A DNA stretch of 64,000 nucleotides, from the NCBI GenBank assembly GCA_004123355.1, contig SCHM01000002.1, forward strand, positions 8,777,569 through 8,841,568, given 5' to 3'. This DNA is from Amphirosellinia nigrospora. Taxonomy: Eukaryota > Ascomycota > Sordariomycetes > Xylariales > Xylariaceae. The translations under genes and the position numbers were made by a program. Of the stretch, positions 9,648-22,122 are shown piece after piece (positions within the stretch are counted from its first letter, which is position 1; each line of letters opens with the position of its first letter). The notes beneath the pieces were generated by a model, which made no database searches, was not told the origin of the DNA, and saw only the letters and a list, made by a program, of their open reading frames with translations.

Positions 9648-12614
9648 TTACAGACTCATAGTGAGCCATTCCCATTCCTGGGGTCCAGAGCCGGCGCCAG
9701 GATTCACCACGCCGTTGGGATGTCCACTGGGCAATCCCATCATGCTGGAGCCCATCAAAGGCCGCTGCGTCATGCCAAAGTTGTTGGCCATGCCTAGATT
9801 CCCGGAGGTCTGCATGGGTACAAAACACCCGACGAGCCTATAGATCGGGGGTTTCATTCGAGCCAGTGGAATTCTCGGCTGTCGACATCCTACACTGCTG
9901 ATTCGTTGGTCCAGAGGCCTTGCTGCTCCGGCGCTGCCGTTTCGACGAGCCGACGGCACTGATGTTACGGTAGCGATGCCGCTCCAGGGCCAGGGGTGCT
10001 CTTAGGAGGGGCCGCCGCGATCGGAACCACCCCTGCCCCCGACAGGACCAGTCGTCGAGCCTGCATGGCTGGCCGGTGTGCTACCTGCATGTTACACCCG
10101 AGCCGCCGCCACTGGCTGGGCTCTCGCCTTCGTTGACGCTGCCGGCCCTGGTGGTCGTGGATGGTGGTGTTGTTGCCGTTGCTTGTGTCGCAGCGTTGGA
10201 GGTGGATATGGCGAGCGTGGAGTTCTTTCGCGAGGCAGGCCCTGATGTCGTTACCGGACGCAGCGCTGGCCGTTCTTGGTCCGTGTGCTGGTGCCGCCGA
10301 CCGGTAGACTTGCCTGACCCACGATTGCGCTTTTTTGATGACATCCGTCTTCAGACTCAGTGGCCTCACGACTCCGTGCAGCTTTAAGAACAGACCACAT
10401 GCATTGCACAACGGCTGGCCCTCAGGGTTGCGTCGCCAGAGCGGCGTGGTTCGTGTAAAGCAGTTTGTGCACGTCGTCGGGTTGCTGCCATCGCCCTGGC
10501 TTCCACCAGCTGCCTGCAGGTTGCTCGTAGATCCATGCTTCGAGCCGAGCGGCGAGGCGGGTCGGCTGGGTGCAACAGACGAATAGCCCGAGGTAGGACC
10601 AGTTCCATCTGCGGGTGGCGAGTTTGGATTAGACTGTGCTAAGCGGTCGAAGGCGTTGCCATGGGCGCCCATCGGAGTGGAGGTATTTCGTGGGATTTTT
10701 TTGACGCTTGTCGCCCATGTTGCGGAAAGATTGCGAGCGCGGCAGGCCATTCCAGTCGCCTGTGTCATAAATGTCCGTCGTGGCACCTCCGATTGTGACT
10801 TGTTTCCGAGGCGGACCGCCCGGGTAGCGAGCAGCGTGCGTACTGAACTGGCCGGGCAAGGAAGCATCCCAACCCAGAGGGTTCGAACTGCTCATGTCCA
10901 TGCTCGAGTCATCGCCGGGTGAGATCTCTTGTGGCATACTCATATTGCGATCTGCGAATGCACCGCCTTCGTCGTCTTCATTATCCGAGTCGGTGCCAAA
11001 TGAGAACATGTTTTCCTGCATGGCGCCCACGCCGGGCGAACGAGCCGGCGGGTCCGGTTGGAACACTTGGCTGGGATCTACATGCCAAACTGGGCCCAAC
11101 CGTGAAGGCGAAGGCATATCTGAACTAGTCGTAGGAAACCCATTAGGATACATGAAATGCTGGCCCATTTGGTTTCCAATAGAACTGGGGATTTGGCGAA
11201 AACTTGCGGTTCGCTGGTGGCGCATATCCACGGACCCAAAGTACATGTTGTCGTTCTCGCCATGGGGTGTGGTGTCGATACTGCCGACTGGTAGGCCGAT
11301 CCGGGAGGGGAGAAATAGTCGGTGCCGAGGGGCCCCGGATGCTGTCCATAGATATTAGAAAACGGGCCGTGGGTGACCATGGGCGAGGTGGATGGTGAGA
11401 TCATGAAGTTTTGCTGAAAGGGGCCCGCAGACATGATACTGGCGTCGTTGTCCATCTGGAACGTATCGAGCGAAAACGGGATGGCGTGCTGCTGTGGTAC
11501 GTGCGAAGAGCTTGTGTGATTAGGTATGTCTAAGCTATAGTCATGTAGGTCGGCATCAGCATCTAATTCGTGGCCGCCCCCTGCATTGTTACCGAGGGCA
11601 GAGACATGCGGAGAAAAGTTGGCCGGACGCTTTCGGTTCTAGGAGATGGTTAGCCATGCGTACATGAAGCAACCGCAGCCCCGGCGATGAGGCGGGAGGT
11701 AAGATGACGTCTACTAGGACTATCAGGAAGAGGCATAGCCGAAATAAGTCATCCTTACACGCCGCTCGTCGATGCTGGTTTTGCGATGATGTCGAGTGAC
11801 ATAACCGAATTCGTCCTGAGTCCTCTGATGAGGCGGCACCGGCACAGACTGGGGCACGAACCGCTGTGCCGAGGCTTTGCGAGACTTGATGGGAATAGCG
11901 GCGGCCGTGGCACGGGTCGCCGACTTGTCCTTCTCGCGATGACCCGTCTTGAGCGACGATGGAAACCCGGCAGACGGCGCCACATTGTCGGCGAATACGA
12001 AGTCGTCCAGATTCATGGGCTCGGACTGCGACACATCTTGATCCGTCGCCTTTCTGAGTTGTGCGATACCACTGGGAGCATTGGCATCCCCGACACTGGA
12101 TTGTGGTAGCTATTAGGACGAGTGGACGTGGTGGAATCGACGGCGTCCTCGGTGGTAGTTGTACTAGTAGAAAACGGGGTGGGCAGGATTCGCCATGCAC
12201 AGGGATGAGCTCGTCATGCTGGCCTTGCTGCTTTCGCCATTTCTGGAGGTTTACGTGCTGCATTCGCCATGTAAAGTTTTCCATGCGCTCCTGTCTCGGC
12301 AGACCTTGCTTCGCCTTGCTATAAAACCTCCATACCGTCATGGCCAACGGATCCCGTGCGTGCAGTTCACCTAATGTCTCGTTCGAATCAGACACGCCGC
12401 CCTCGAGATGAGGGAACAGCGGCGTTCTGAGGACATCGTACCGCGCGGCATTATACGCTGCCGCCGTGTCCAAGTTCAACTCCCGAATGCGCAAGTCCCC
12501 GGGGCTCCCCTCATTGTCCATGTCCATGTCCATCTCTCCCACCCCAGCTGCCGTTTCGAAGGGCCGCCTCGGGAAGCGGAAGTCATGCTCTGTTATCGTA
12601 GGGTTCTTCGCCAT
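9648..12614 (-). CDS. areA: GATA zinc-finger nitrogen regulator AreA/NIT2
   Basis: AreA activates nitrogen-catabolic genes when ammonium and glutamine are scarce. The start at 12614 reads [18 protein letters not shown], the family N-terminus. The fungal GATA N-terminal domain follows ([15 protein letters not shown], then [15 protein letters not shown]). Next comes the acidic [13 protein letters not shown] segment, an [11 protein letters not shown] block after a 120-bp intron at 11758-11639, and a single GATA finger at 10471-10397. The finger is C-X2-C-X17-C-X2-C with [20 protein letters not shown], followed by the basic tail [11 protein letters not shown]. The protein ends in EWEWLTMSL at 9648, the very conserved AreA C-terminus that contacts the co-repressor Nmr. 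Several one-base frame changes occur (after IPVHGE near 12200, within 11200-10600, near 10330 and after the finger tail). Domain order and both termini are complete, so I treat the gene as functional with sequence errors. Confidence 0.93.
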
Positions 12615-13629
12615 TGGAAAAAGCCGCAGTCGTTCACGGTGATGTTGGGCCCGTGGCCGTGGTGTATGGGAAATAAAGAGGGAGAAGCTCCCCTCCCGTT
12701 CCCTCTGCGCCTGTGGACGGGTGGACGGGGGAGCTCCTCTCTTTCGTATGACAAGTCAACTTTATTCCCCACGTTCGAGCGAAGGGGGGGCGTGTGTGTA
12801 CAAAGTTCGGCTGACACCGTTCCTCGGCCCGTCGATGAATAAAAAACGGTGGTCCAGGGTTTACAATTTTACTCGAGCTCTAACTTATCCAAGGATATAC
12901 AATGATGGCACATATCTAGGGGGAACAAAAACACCAAAGTTGTGGTGGTTTGACTGGCTGCTTCGGTAATGGTAATGGGAGTGGGCGATGGGTTACAGTA
13001 CGTAGTGTAGGTAGGAGATTGTGCGATATGGTGTTGCTCTCCGTCCCCTCCGCTCGGTCGAGACTGAGGTGTGACGGGGGGTGGAGGAACGACAAGCAGC
13101 GAGCAAGCAGCCAGAAGGCGGGAACAGCAGCAGATGCAGCAGTAGCGTACAGACATACTAGTACATACATACCTAAGTCGACTGCAACAATAAAATAGAC
13201 GACTACCTTAGTTACAGCACGTACGGCGGCTGCTAGCCCTAGCAGGGTGCTGGTATTGGCGTGGTGGGTGCATGGTGTGCGTGGTGTGAGTGGGCGGCAG
13301 TGACGAGATGTTGCTGGTGGATGATGGGTCGGGCTCGGCTGAATGACATGGGGGTCGAAGTAAGTGGGTGTGCCGCTGGGGACAAGGGCAGGGGGCAGGG
13401 AGCAGGGGACAGGGAACATGGGATATAGGCCACGCTACTGCGCTGTTTGTGCAGGCATGTTGCGCAATCCGCCCGTGAAAGGGACCACTTGGGTGAGGGT
13501 CTACTGCTGCGTGAACGGAGCACCGTCAGAGCTCCATATACCTACACTAGCTATACGTAGGAATAAACCGGTACCGGTCTGTCTGTCTACGTTGGCGTGG
13601 AGAAACACAGGCCATGCACAGAGATATTT

Positions 13630-13651
13630 AAATCAATCAATCAATCAATCA
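13630..13651. repeat. AATC microsatellite
   Basis: About 5.5 copies of the tetranucleotide AATC in tandem. Confidence 0.85.
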
Positions 13652-16600
13652 AATAAAAAAATGTCTTGTCTTGTGTAGACTTAACTGCTAGGTACTCGTT
13701 GTATCGGTCAGTATTTCGTCTGGTCTGGGCGACGGATTTGGATTTCGCAGGCCCAGACAGGCAATCCGCCAGTCCGATCATGACAATGGCTGGCAGGCAG
13801 TACAGTACAGTACAGTAGTTCGAGCGTCATTAGTTTGACTTTTCGGCCTGCCTCCTCCCCAGTGTTTGGCTGAACATGGTCCCTCCAAAACGCACCCAAC
13901 GCTCCACCGTCAGAAAACCCCTGTCGCAGTCGAAGCGAGGGGCTTCTGCTGTAAGTATACTGGGTAGGCCTGTAAAGTCTCGCGGTTTCGAGTGAACGCC
14001 AATACTGCGATCAGTGTAATACGGTTGGGGTTTGCAGAGTCTTGGGTTAGGCCACCCGACGTATAGCATACGCTGAGTATCAGCGAGTTCGGCTTCGCCC
14101 GAGAGGACAAGACTTGTTGTTTTCCATGATAGGCCCCAGCACCGCGAAAACGGGCCCTGAGCTTCTTAACCTTTATACCTCAAGGCTTGGGTGATTTTCA
14201 GCTACTTTTTTTTTACCCGTCTTTCTTGCTTGCTTCCAAGTTTGTGCTCTGATCTTGTTATGAAAATGTGTCCTACAAGTGAGTGTGGTGTCTTCATAGT
14301 GCTATTAAAAAACCATGTTCCATCCCATAAACCGTGAAAACAGGAATAACTTAGCAGAAGGCTACTAACGGCCCAAAGGAGCACTAGTCGCCGAGGATGC
14401 TGACTGGAAAAAAAAACCGGCAGGGATTGTCGGGGCCCTGAGCCAAATGGCCGGTGTTAGTTCTCGAGTTTTGTTTGAATCGTGACATCCACAAGGCTAA
14501 GGTAGTGAGGTGGGTAGATGCTGTTACGGTCCGAAGGTGTGCACCAATCAGTAATTGCAAAATGCCGCCGTCGAAGGCGAGTAGTTGCATCATGAGAGTC
14601 ATGGCCACGGTGAGTACGGTAGGTTAGTGAGCTTGCGCAAACCCACCCGATGGCTTGGTGACCATACTTATATACTATGTAGTATGAGCAGCGTCGTTGT
14701 GCTGAGACTATATAGTACGCAGCTAGTGCCCAAAATTACGTCGCCTATCTCCATGGGACGCGAAACTTTTCTGATGCTTTCCAGTTGTGTGCTTTGCCTA
14801 GCAAGCCACGAGAGCTGTCCATCTGCATATACGCATATACATGTTCGCTGTTATGTGTGGCGCCAAACGAATGCTTATTGTGTACTCGTACCACACCCGA
14901 GTCACCGTAAACTAGCTCAAAGCTGGCGAAAAACCTGATGTTGGCGTAGGTGGCATCTGACGGGCTTGTTCTCTCAAACTAGCTGCAAAACATCTCTATG
15001 GGTTCGTGAAGATGGGTCTGAGCGGTCTTCGGATTTACGCAAGGTGTGCACGCCGCTCATGGAGTTGAGCCTCTCTATTGGTCCCATTGGCTTAGACCAA
15101 CTAGTTCGGCGTTCTAGAAGCTTTCCTTCGACCATGAATGCGACTCTATCCTCTTTGTCCCCAGTATTGGTCATTCTATCTCCAACTGCCCTCCAAATCG
15201 TCGCAAGTAGAAGGGAAGTGGGACACAGGCTATGGACTGTGGAATGCTTCACCCAATTCCTGTCTCGGAACGCTCCTCGTTGTGGTAGGTGTACTCTATA
15301 CGCCCGTCCCATCGAAAGCCGGTGGCAGCCAGTTTTTAGACTGGTTGATGCAGTGTCCAGCTGTGTCGTCCTTGACCATCTACTATGTACTCCATTGATC
15401 GTCGCTCGGCCCTGTGCTTATTATTCTTGGGGTCGCTCCCGTTTCCCTCTCATCCTGCCTTGCATAAGTACTTTGTTGAACGGATCCGTATGTAATCGAG
15501 GACATCGTGATTGAATATTCACTGGTGAGGTCGGGTTTATCTGAATGTTAGGCTACGGCAGAAGCAAGAACATTCTTAGATTTTTACTCGATACAATGCC
15601 CACGAAAAATGTGTTTGATTTCTATGATGGTGGAGTGTGTAGCGATCAATAGCATTGCCTAGTAGGAGTGCTTAGCATCATTAGATCTACAAGTATACTA
15701 TCTCAAAGCTTACAACTTACCCTCAGAAGCGATGCGTCTACTGTATAAATAGTCAGTAGATTAGCTACATTGCCCCTCTGGAAGCCCATGACTTGTAGCT
15801 ATCTGTGCGTGCCTAGGCTAAGAAAAGAATATGAACGCGTCAGTATAAACCTAAGTGCTGGAATCTCGATGCTGAGGACAGTTCTCACCCTCGAACGCCG
15901 TATTCTTGTTGGCATATCGAGCCTGCCCCACGTCCCGCAACGGCTCTGGTTCACGTAAGTACCAAGTCCTATTTATGGGCATAGGTTTATACTTAGTGCT
16001 GCACTCGTCGGTTGACCTAACCTTAGGCTTCCCCTCTTTGCCTCTATTTGCCTAGTTTGAGTTCTTTTGCTACCTAATTTCCAGACCTTTTTCAGTTCCG
16101 CCTCCTCGGATTGCTCGCTTGTCCCTCGGTAATTTACAGGCCTACGCCAGCTAGCTAGTCATTGGCCTGGGAGTTATGATGCTATGCCGTGCCTGGGTCC
16201 CTGGACTAGTCCAATAGTTGCCGCATTATAATACCGTTAAATAGAGACATGTGAATATGGGTGGTAATAAATATTCCGTTGTCTGACACAAGACGTGAGC
16301 CTTCGGAGAGTTCTTGTATAGTAGAGATGATTGGTAGACAGCTCGTTAAGAAACAGGGTAGGCTATAAGCTGTCAGAACGAATGATAGTATTTGGAGGTG
16401 GCTATCCCACTGTAGTCATAGTCTCTCTATGATCAAGGTGGTAAACTAGATAGATGCGCTACGAGATATGGTCATGGAGAGGGGCCGTTAGCCTAGGTTC
16501 ATATTGAGGTAATGCTCAAGGCACGACAAAGAACCGGAATCGTTCGTAGGCAGTTAAGAAAGAAGCCTACGCGAAGGAGGCTGATACTAGTCTCTGAATG

Positions 16601-19600
16601 CCCCCTTTGCTGACTTAGGTATAGTGTAGAGCTCCATAGGTAGCTACTACAGTATGTGTGGTCGAGCAGTTGCTACATTTTAGCAGAGTCGACGACGGTA
16701 ACCTAGACCCTGGAGAGGGTATATAGTATAGATTATGCGTGCATAGGTCAGCCCATGGGGGTAGGATACGGGCAGACGCTCGGTGGCGAGATTCTTGGAC
16801 TCGGCCCACCCAAGGAAGGATTCAGATTCTATTTGTAAAACTCATATACTGTAGACTAGCAGTAGAGTGCCTTGGAAAAGTATTATTAGATTATAGGCTG
16901 AATCCCTGGCGAAAGCTCGCACCTGGTCCTTCAGCCAGAGTGGTGATGTGTGACGGTTTCTCGCCTACCGGTTATTGAAATTTTCGATGGGAGTGCCTTG
17001 ACAAAGAAATGGCACTCAGTATGTAACGGCCAAACACTCTGATACCTACCATAGCAAGCGTGATATGCAGTTGTATTAGCCCCTGCCGCGTGTGCCATCC
17101 GCATCACGAAGATGGCAAGCCGCCGAGTGGGATGAAGAGCGTGGGTGTCCCTCGATGTTCGGTGTTAATTTCCAGTTGTAGATATCTGCAGCTGAGAGGA
17201 ACGCGCTCCAATAGAGGAAATGAAATGGCGCGTGGGGTCCACCCCTGTCTTCCTCTTCCTCCTCGTCTGAGCGCGGCGGTGCGGGGGCACCCTGAATTCC
17301 CGAATCTTGGTCGCTTTATTCACCTGGCCTCCCTCTTCCCACCGTACCGGCCCTTGTGTGGCGGCTCTTGGCCATTCCCAATAGGTCTTGTCGGAGTACT
17401 CCGTGGCCCAAGTACAAGTATCGTTGTCTGGGATGCAGCGCGTCTGAATCGTCCATCCACCCCATTGGCACCAGGCCATGTGAGACGTCACGAGGGGATT
17501 CCTTAGCTGCTTCAGTCCTTACCGATTACTTGCTTCTTGGTCAGCATTGGCGGCAAATTGATGAGCATCTGCCGACACCCTCTTGTGTTGGCCGGAAGAG
17601 TTCATCAGTTAGGACGGACAACTCTTCCAGAAGACAAAGGATGGGCGTGATATACTTATACACTAATGAATCGTCGCTACCTGACTGCCATATCTCTGTT
17701 CTTATCTCATATCTAGCCTGGCTGACACTTAAAGTGGCAGGTCCATGACACGTGAGAACTACTATCGTGATAACGCCCCTCTATATCTAATAAGACCAAG
17801 CATTGGGTTCATTAACGAAGACCAGTCATGATTTGGCTTAAAGCATCTGAGATAATAAATGGAGAGCGATCTTGCATGGCACACCACGCAGGCACCGAAT
17901 ACCGCGTCAAAATGTGGGCGTCTCTGATGTGTTATTATCCACTGCTCAAGGATTCGTCAGGCCAGGTGCTGTTTAGCTTTGCTGTCTGTCTGTAAAGGAT
18001 TCTAAGAATAATGATTCCATCCTGCCTATCATGTGAAATAATGACATGGCGTGTAAGCCCTTGTCAACCTCGAGAGTCGAATGCTCTTGTCCGTCATGGC
18101 TTCTGATATCTCGTCTGAGCCGTCTGCCCGAGTCACTATCAGTCCTTCGTTCATGCGTATAGGTATAGCTGGCCTCATGGTCTCATATTCATTTCTTCTT
18201 CCTCCTTTGGGATGGAAAGGCAAATAGAAAGTATCGGGCTATAATAATAACTAACTGGTTATGCGTGGCGAGTCTCGGTAATGCCACAACCACAATGCCC
18301 ACTATCGGACTTCAAGACATGTCTCAAGGCTTTGCTAGGCGTGTCTCAATCATCATGATTATGACCACAATAGCTCCCGGAGACTCCCAGTACGCGCTAA
18401 TGGGGTTGTTACAACCAACCATTGGAGACGGAGAACTTATATTTGAATCGGATGAATTTGAGGCACCCTCGTCTCCCCATAATCGAGGGCTCCTTTGCAC
18501 CACCGAGCAATCTACCAGGACCTTGTCCATATCCTGGACTACTAAATAGAAGGTCAGTTCGGTACTAGCTCATTGCTGCCACCCTATTAGATGATAACTA
18601 ACATACTGCATTGATAGTGACTGTATATGTGGTGTTCAACTAGCAACGAACGCCTCTAACCTGACTGTATAAGACTATGCTTATGGGCCTGATGCTACCA
18701 TGCGGAGGCTAAGATAACGTTGCCCTCTTATAGTCTTGTCTTGGGGGACGGTATGTACTTCATGAACAGTGGAATTAAGCAGCGACTCGCACTAGGTTTT
18801 TAGGGACTCCGTCTACGATCAATACTCAAGGCCAAGGAGCAGCATTTCAAACCACAGAAACGCTACATCACTGGTGCATTTGGGGAGCCCAACAATTACC
18901 GGTAGTCTCTCTGGGGTCCTTATTCTAGCGGCAGATCTAGTTCTATGTTACGAGGCGCATAAGAAGCGCAAAGGGCGACTCAGAGATACACGTCTGAATT
19001 TAGAGCTAGAGCGATACGGATGACGAGGCATCCTGAACCTGGTCAAGGCTAAGACCAATTTTCAGCGGCGCCGCCGAATACAGCACAACCATGATAGTGA
19101 GAGAAGAAGTAGCAAGACAAACGATGTTGTTAAAGACTTCCGCGTCACAGCCGATGGCCCTCAACCCCATCCTCGAGTTACAGATAAAAGGCTTCTAAAA
19201 CAAATTCACGTTCTACTGTGCAACGGTGACCGAATTGCTAATTTCAGCATGGTCCCAGCGCAAGTTATAGGCATACCAACGGACGATGTCATCAAGTGCT
19301 ATGTTATGCCCCCTTCCTCGGCAAAGGCTGACAGTCTCGGCGAACGTGCTTGGCGTCGATGGAAATTTTGCACGCCATAACAACCACTGGCCAGTGCTGG
19401 ACTCGTGGTTGGGGTGGCTGCCACAGCTTCGATGAGGAGTCCCACGGTGACATTGCGCGTAATAGTCCACCGAGTGATCCTCTAGGATCGATCTCCCCTT
19501 CGCCGCCTTTGAAACCTGGGGTGCCAGAGAGAGTGCACGGTCGAGGTTGCAGTCGAAACCAACAACGACGCCTGATCGGCGGAGAAACGCGAAGAGGCGA

Positions 19601-19708
19601 ACCGGGACCAGGAGGTCCTCTGACATATTTAAAATACCCGGTAGCGCCGAGCAAGTCGTCACTAAATAGAAAGCTTTGCTGGCGAAGGTCTCTATTTTAA
19701 ATACGTTG

Positions 19709-19739
19709 TAAATCGAAGTGCCAAAAGCACTTCGATTTA
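19709..19739. repeat. Perfect 13-bp inverted repeat with 5-nt loop
   Basis: The arms TAAATCGAAGTGC and GCACTTCGATTTA are perfect reverse complements around a CAAAA loop. The hairpin lies 25 bp before a minisatellite. It could be a transposon end, a terminator-like hairpin, or chance. The neighbouring 12-mer TAAATACGTTGT at about 19697 recurs at about 20063. Confidence 0.75.
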
Positions 19740-19764
19740 AGTGACGGGAATACTCTTCGCTCCC

Positions 19765-19843
19765 AGACCTCCTACTCCTTAGACCTCCTACTCCTTAGAC
19801 CTCCTACTCCTTAGACCTCCTACTCCCTAGACCTCTACCCCTT
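19765..19843. repeat. 16-bp minisatellite, about 4.9 copies
   Basis: The unit AGACCTCCTACTCCTT is repeated head to tail; the last two copies carry small changes. A GC-rich block (about 19860-19950) follows, then a CCAAT-containing stretch near 20100-20140 that resembles a promoter. Confidence 0.85.
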
Positions 19844-21130
19844 ACGTAAATTCACACATCCAGAGGGGCTCCGCCCGGGAGGGTTGGACCTCTGGGAACT
19901 CGGCCGCCGTCCCTCACGGTCCGGCCCTCGCCCCAGCCGGCCCTTTTGCAACGCGTTTCTTTAACCGTGTTAAGTGGTGGTCTCGTATTCGTATTTAAAT
20001 ATAGTGCCCGTTAGTGATCATCTTCACTATTGCAGTGCGTAAGCCACACAGTCCATATAAGTGTAAATACGTTGTGGTTGATGCCTCGATTTAGACTCTG
20101 ACCAATGGCAGCTTTGCAGAGTCCGTATGGGCCAATCAGAGCGTTGCAGAGAAATTTATACTTTTAGGGGTCACCGTTAGAACTTCTCAATCTTTACCTT
20201 CCCTCACACTTGATTGTCGTTGCCAATACGTGTTCGGAAAGGTAAAGCTTTCCAATTATATGAGGCCCGAACCTGGAAACGACGACGCCCAGGATGACGA
20301 CATGATCAAGATTGGTATATTCCACTCGAACGGCAGCACGCCGGCCTTCGGAAGATATGGCTCATGGTCGAGACATGATCGCGCAAACGCAGGATCGCCG
20401 GTCTCGGGGTGGCGAACAAAGACGGCTTGGCGTATAGGTAGCCTATCATCCTCGCTCCATCTCTTGTGGCACCCGGCGGGAGATTCGACTATAAGCGGTG
20501 TGGAGAGAGACGATATATGCCTAGCTATGTGAGAGTAGCGGGAGCAAGAAGTAGCGGGAAAGAGGTAAACAACAAGACAAGGTTGATGAGTGATCGCTTG
20601 TCTCGGTGTCATGTACAGAACGAGTGCTCTGTTTCGTCTCTGGGAGCTCGATCGTCAATCATGAATGATTGATTGGTCTATGAAATGATGATTTGGTCAT
20701 GAAAACGGTATGCCTCGGCAAGGAACGACATTTCTATGCGACAAATATGTGCTGTGTGAACATTGCTATACATTTAACATCGATTACTGCGACACCAAAA
20801 ACCGGAATATCGTCGGTGACTACTTTGCCTCACGAAGCTCCTCAACTTTTTCCTATTCCCGTATTCGTCAACTTTCTAGCGAATATATACATCGCTAATC
20901 TGACCCGATGTGCCTTAGTGATCCAATGATCCCGGCTAGGGCCTGCGTCGCACGTACTGATAATAATGTAGATGAGGGTAAAATATGTTCTCCGATCTCT
21001 ATATCGCATCTCTATATCAAACTTATACACGTGTCTGCTATGCCAACCGACTCCCACGCACATTCATCGTGTGACAATGAAGAATGAGCGAAGAAGGGCG
21101 AGCATTTCTTGCTATGATGGACAGTACATT

Positions 21131-22122
21131 TTACAGCATACCAGCAACAGCAAGCACAGTGCCGAGCCCAAGTCCTAGGAAGACGGTGACGACCGAGCCC
21201 TCGGCGCCAGGACCCGCGAGACGAGGAGCAGCATTAGGCGTCGAGGAGGAACCGCTGCCGGTTTCCTTGGCCAAGACACCTACGAGAGAGGAAGTGGTCA
21301 GCGTGCCACTGACAGCAACAGCCACAGTGCCGACGCCAGTCTCGGTAGTCTCCTGGCCTTTCGAGTCCGTCGTTGTCACCGTGACGGTCTGTGTCTGCGT
21401 CGGGCCCCAACTCCAGCCAGAACCCCAACCGACGAAGCCATTGAAGCCGCCGAGGCCATTCCAGCCACAGCTAGGGCCGACGAACCAGGGCGAACCGTCG
21501 AACGCACATCCCGTCACCGTGACCACGCCGCCGGACCACGTCTTGGATCCGCTGTACGCGGAAGCCCAGTCGGACCAATACTGGCTATAATCGCTGCCAT
21601 TGGGACCACCCCATTGGCCGGGGCCTTCATTTCCGGGTCCGTGTCCGTTACTGAAGTATCTGCCTCCCCAGCCGCCGGGCGCGGCCCACGTCACAGGCCC
21701 ACCGGGGTAGGTGAGGGTTTGCACGCCCGTGCTGCCGGCGCTGGTGCATGATGCGTACCGCGAGCAAAGAGACGACGACAGCGAGCTGTAGGAGGTGTAC
21801 GCTGTCGCTGTGGCGCTACAGGCATCGTTGATGCAGTCCCCGATACTGCTGCCTTTTCCTTTGTCGCAGTACTCGGATTGCTGTGGCCACCAGCTTGTGG
21901 TTGTGCCGCTGGGGCTAGACCATGCCGAGGACAGGCAAGATTGCTAGTGTGAAGTTCCGATTAGTTCATGCCGGACGTGGATAGGGAAGCACGTCAAGCG
22001 TAGTGCGCAAGACGTAAAAGGAAATCTGTTTCTAAACTTACAGCACACTCAGGCGCTCCATTCCACCATTGTGCCGAAACGACGGCAGGTGCTATGACGG
22101 CGGCGAAGGTCAAGTACTTCAT
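21131..22122 (-). CDS. CFEM-like, GPI-anchored secreted protein
   Basis: A cell-surface protein of 297 residues. Exon 1 (22122-22042) encodes the signal peptide MKYLTFAAVIAPAVVSA and the start of a Cys-rich domain (WWNGAPECA). A GT-AG intron follows (22041-21944), then exon 2 (21943-21131). Cysteines fall at about residues 26, 30, 53, 64, 69, 87 and 93, close to the CFEM pattern but with only seven in the window of the domain, so I call it CFEM-like. A Gly/Trp/Ser-rich middle follows, then a threonine-rich TQTQTVTVTTTD stalk. The hydrophobic C-terminus SVVTVFLGLGLGTVLAVAGM after a small-residue site is a standard GPI signal. The frame is intact. CFEM proteins serve in wall structure, adhesion or heme/iron handling; which applies here is unknown. 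Confidence 0.8.

Larger units (their letters stand above)
12615..21130. other. Gene-poor 8.5 kb region upstream of areA
   Basis: The first kilobase is probably the areA promoter and long 5' leader; it is pyrimidine-rich on the minus strand. Beyond it no conserved protein or RNA gene is recognised. It contains an AATC microsatellite (13630-13651), a possible short coding start at 13876 that I could not extend, and the hairpin/minisatellite block at 19709-19843. Most of it (15500-19200) has many stops in all frames, as expected of spacer or eroded repeats. I did not find a transposase or reverse transcriptase. Confidence 0.4.

Noticed and set aside
12869-13523. Proline- and histidine-rich minus-strand frames upstream of areA
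   Set aside because: Low-complexity pyrimidine-rich leader sequence; no domain and no conserved start.
13876-14100. Possible first exon MVPPKRTQRSTVRKPLSQSK followed by a GTAAGT donor
   Set aside because: Downstream of the best acceptor (near 14038) all frames stop soon and no family is recognised; not enough to call a gene.
14966-15514. 182-codon plus-strand frame
   Set aside because: Composition is random-looking, with competing frames on both strands and no motif.
19213-19662. 149-codon minus-strand frame ending in a DIVRWYAYNLRWDHAEI segment
   Set aside because: The end looks protein-like, but I cannot place it in a family and the rest is unconvincing; left unannotated.
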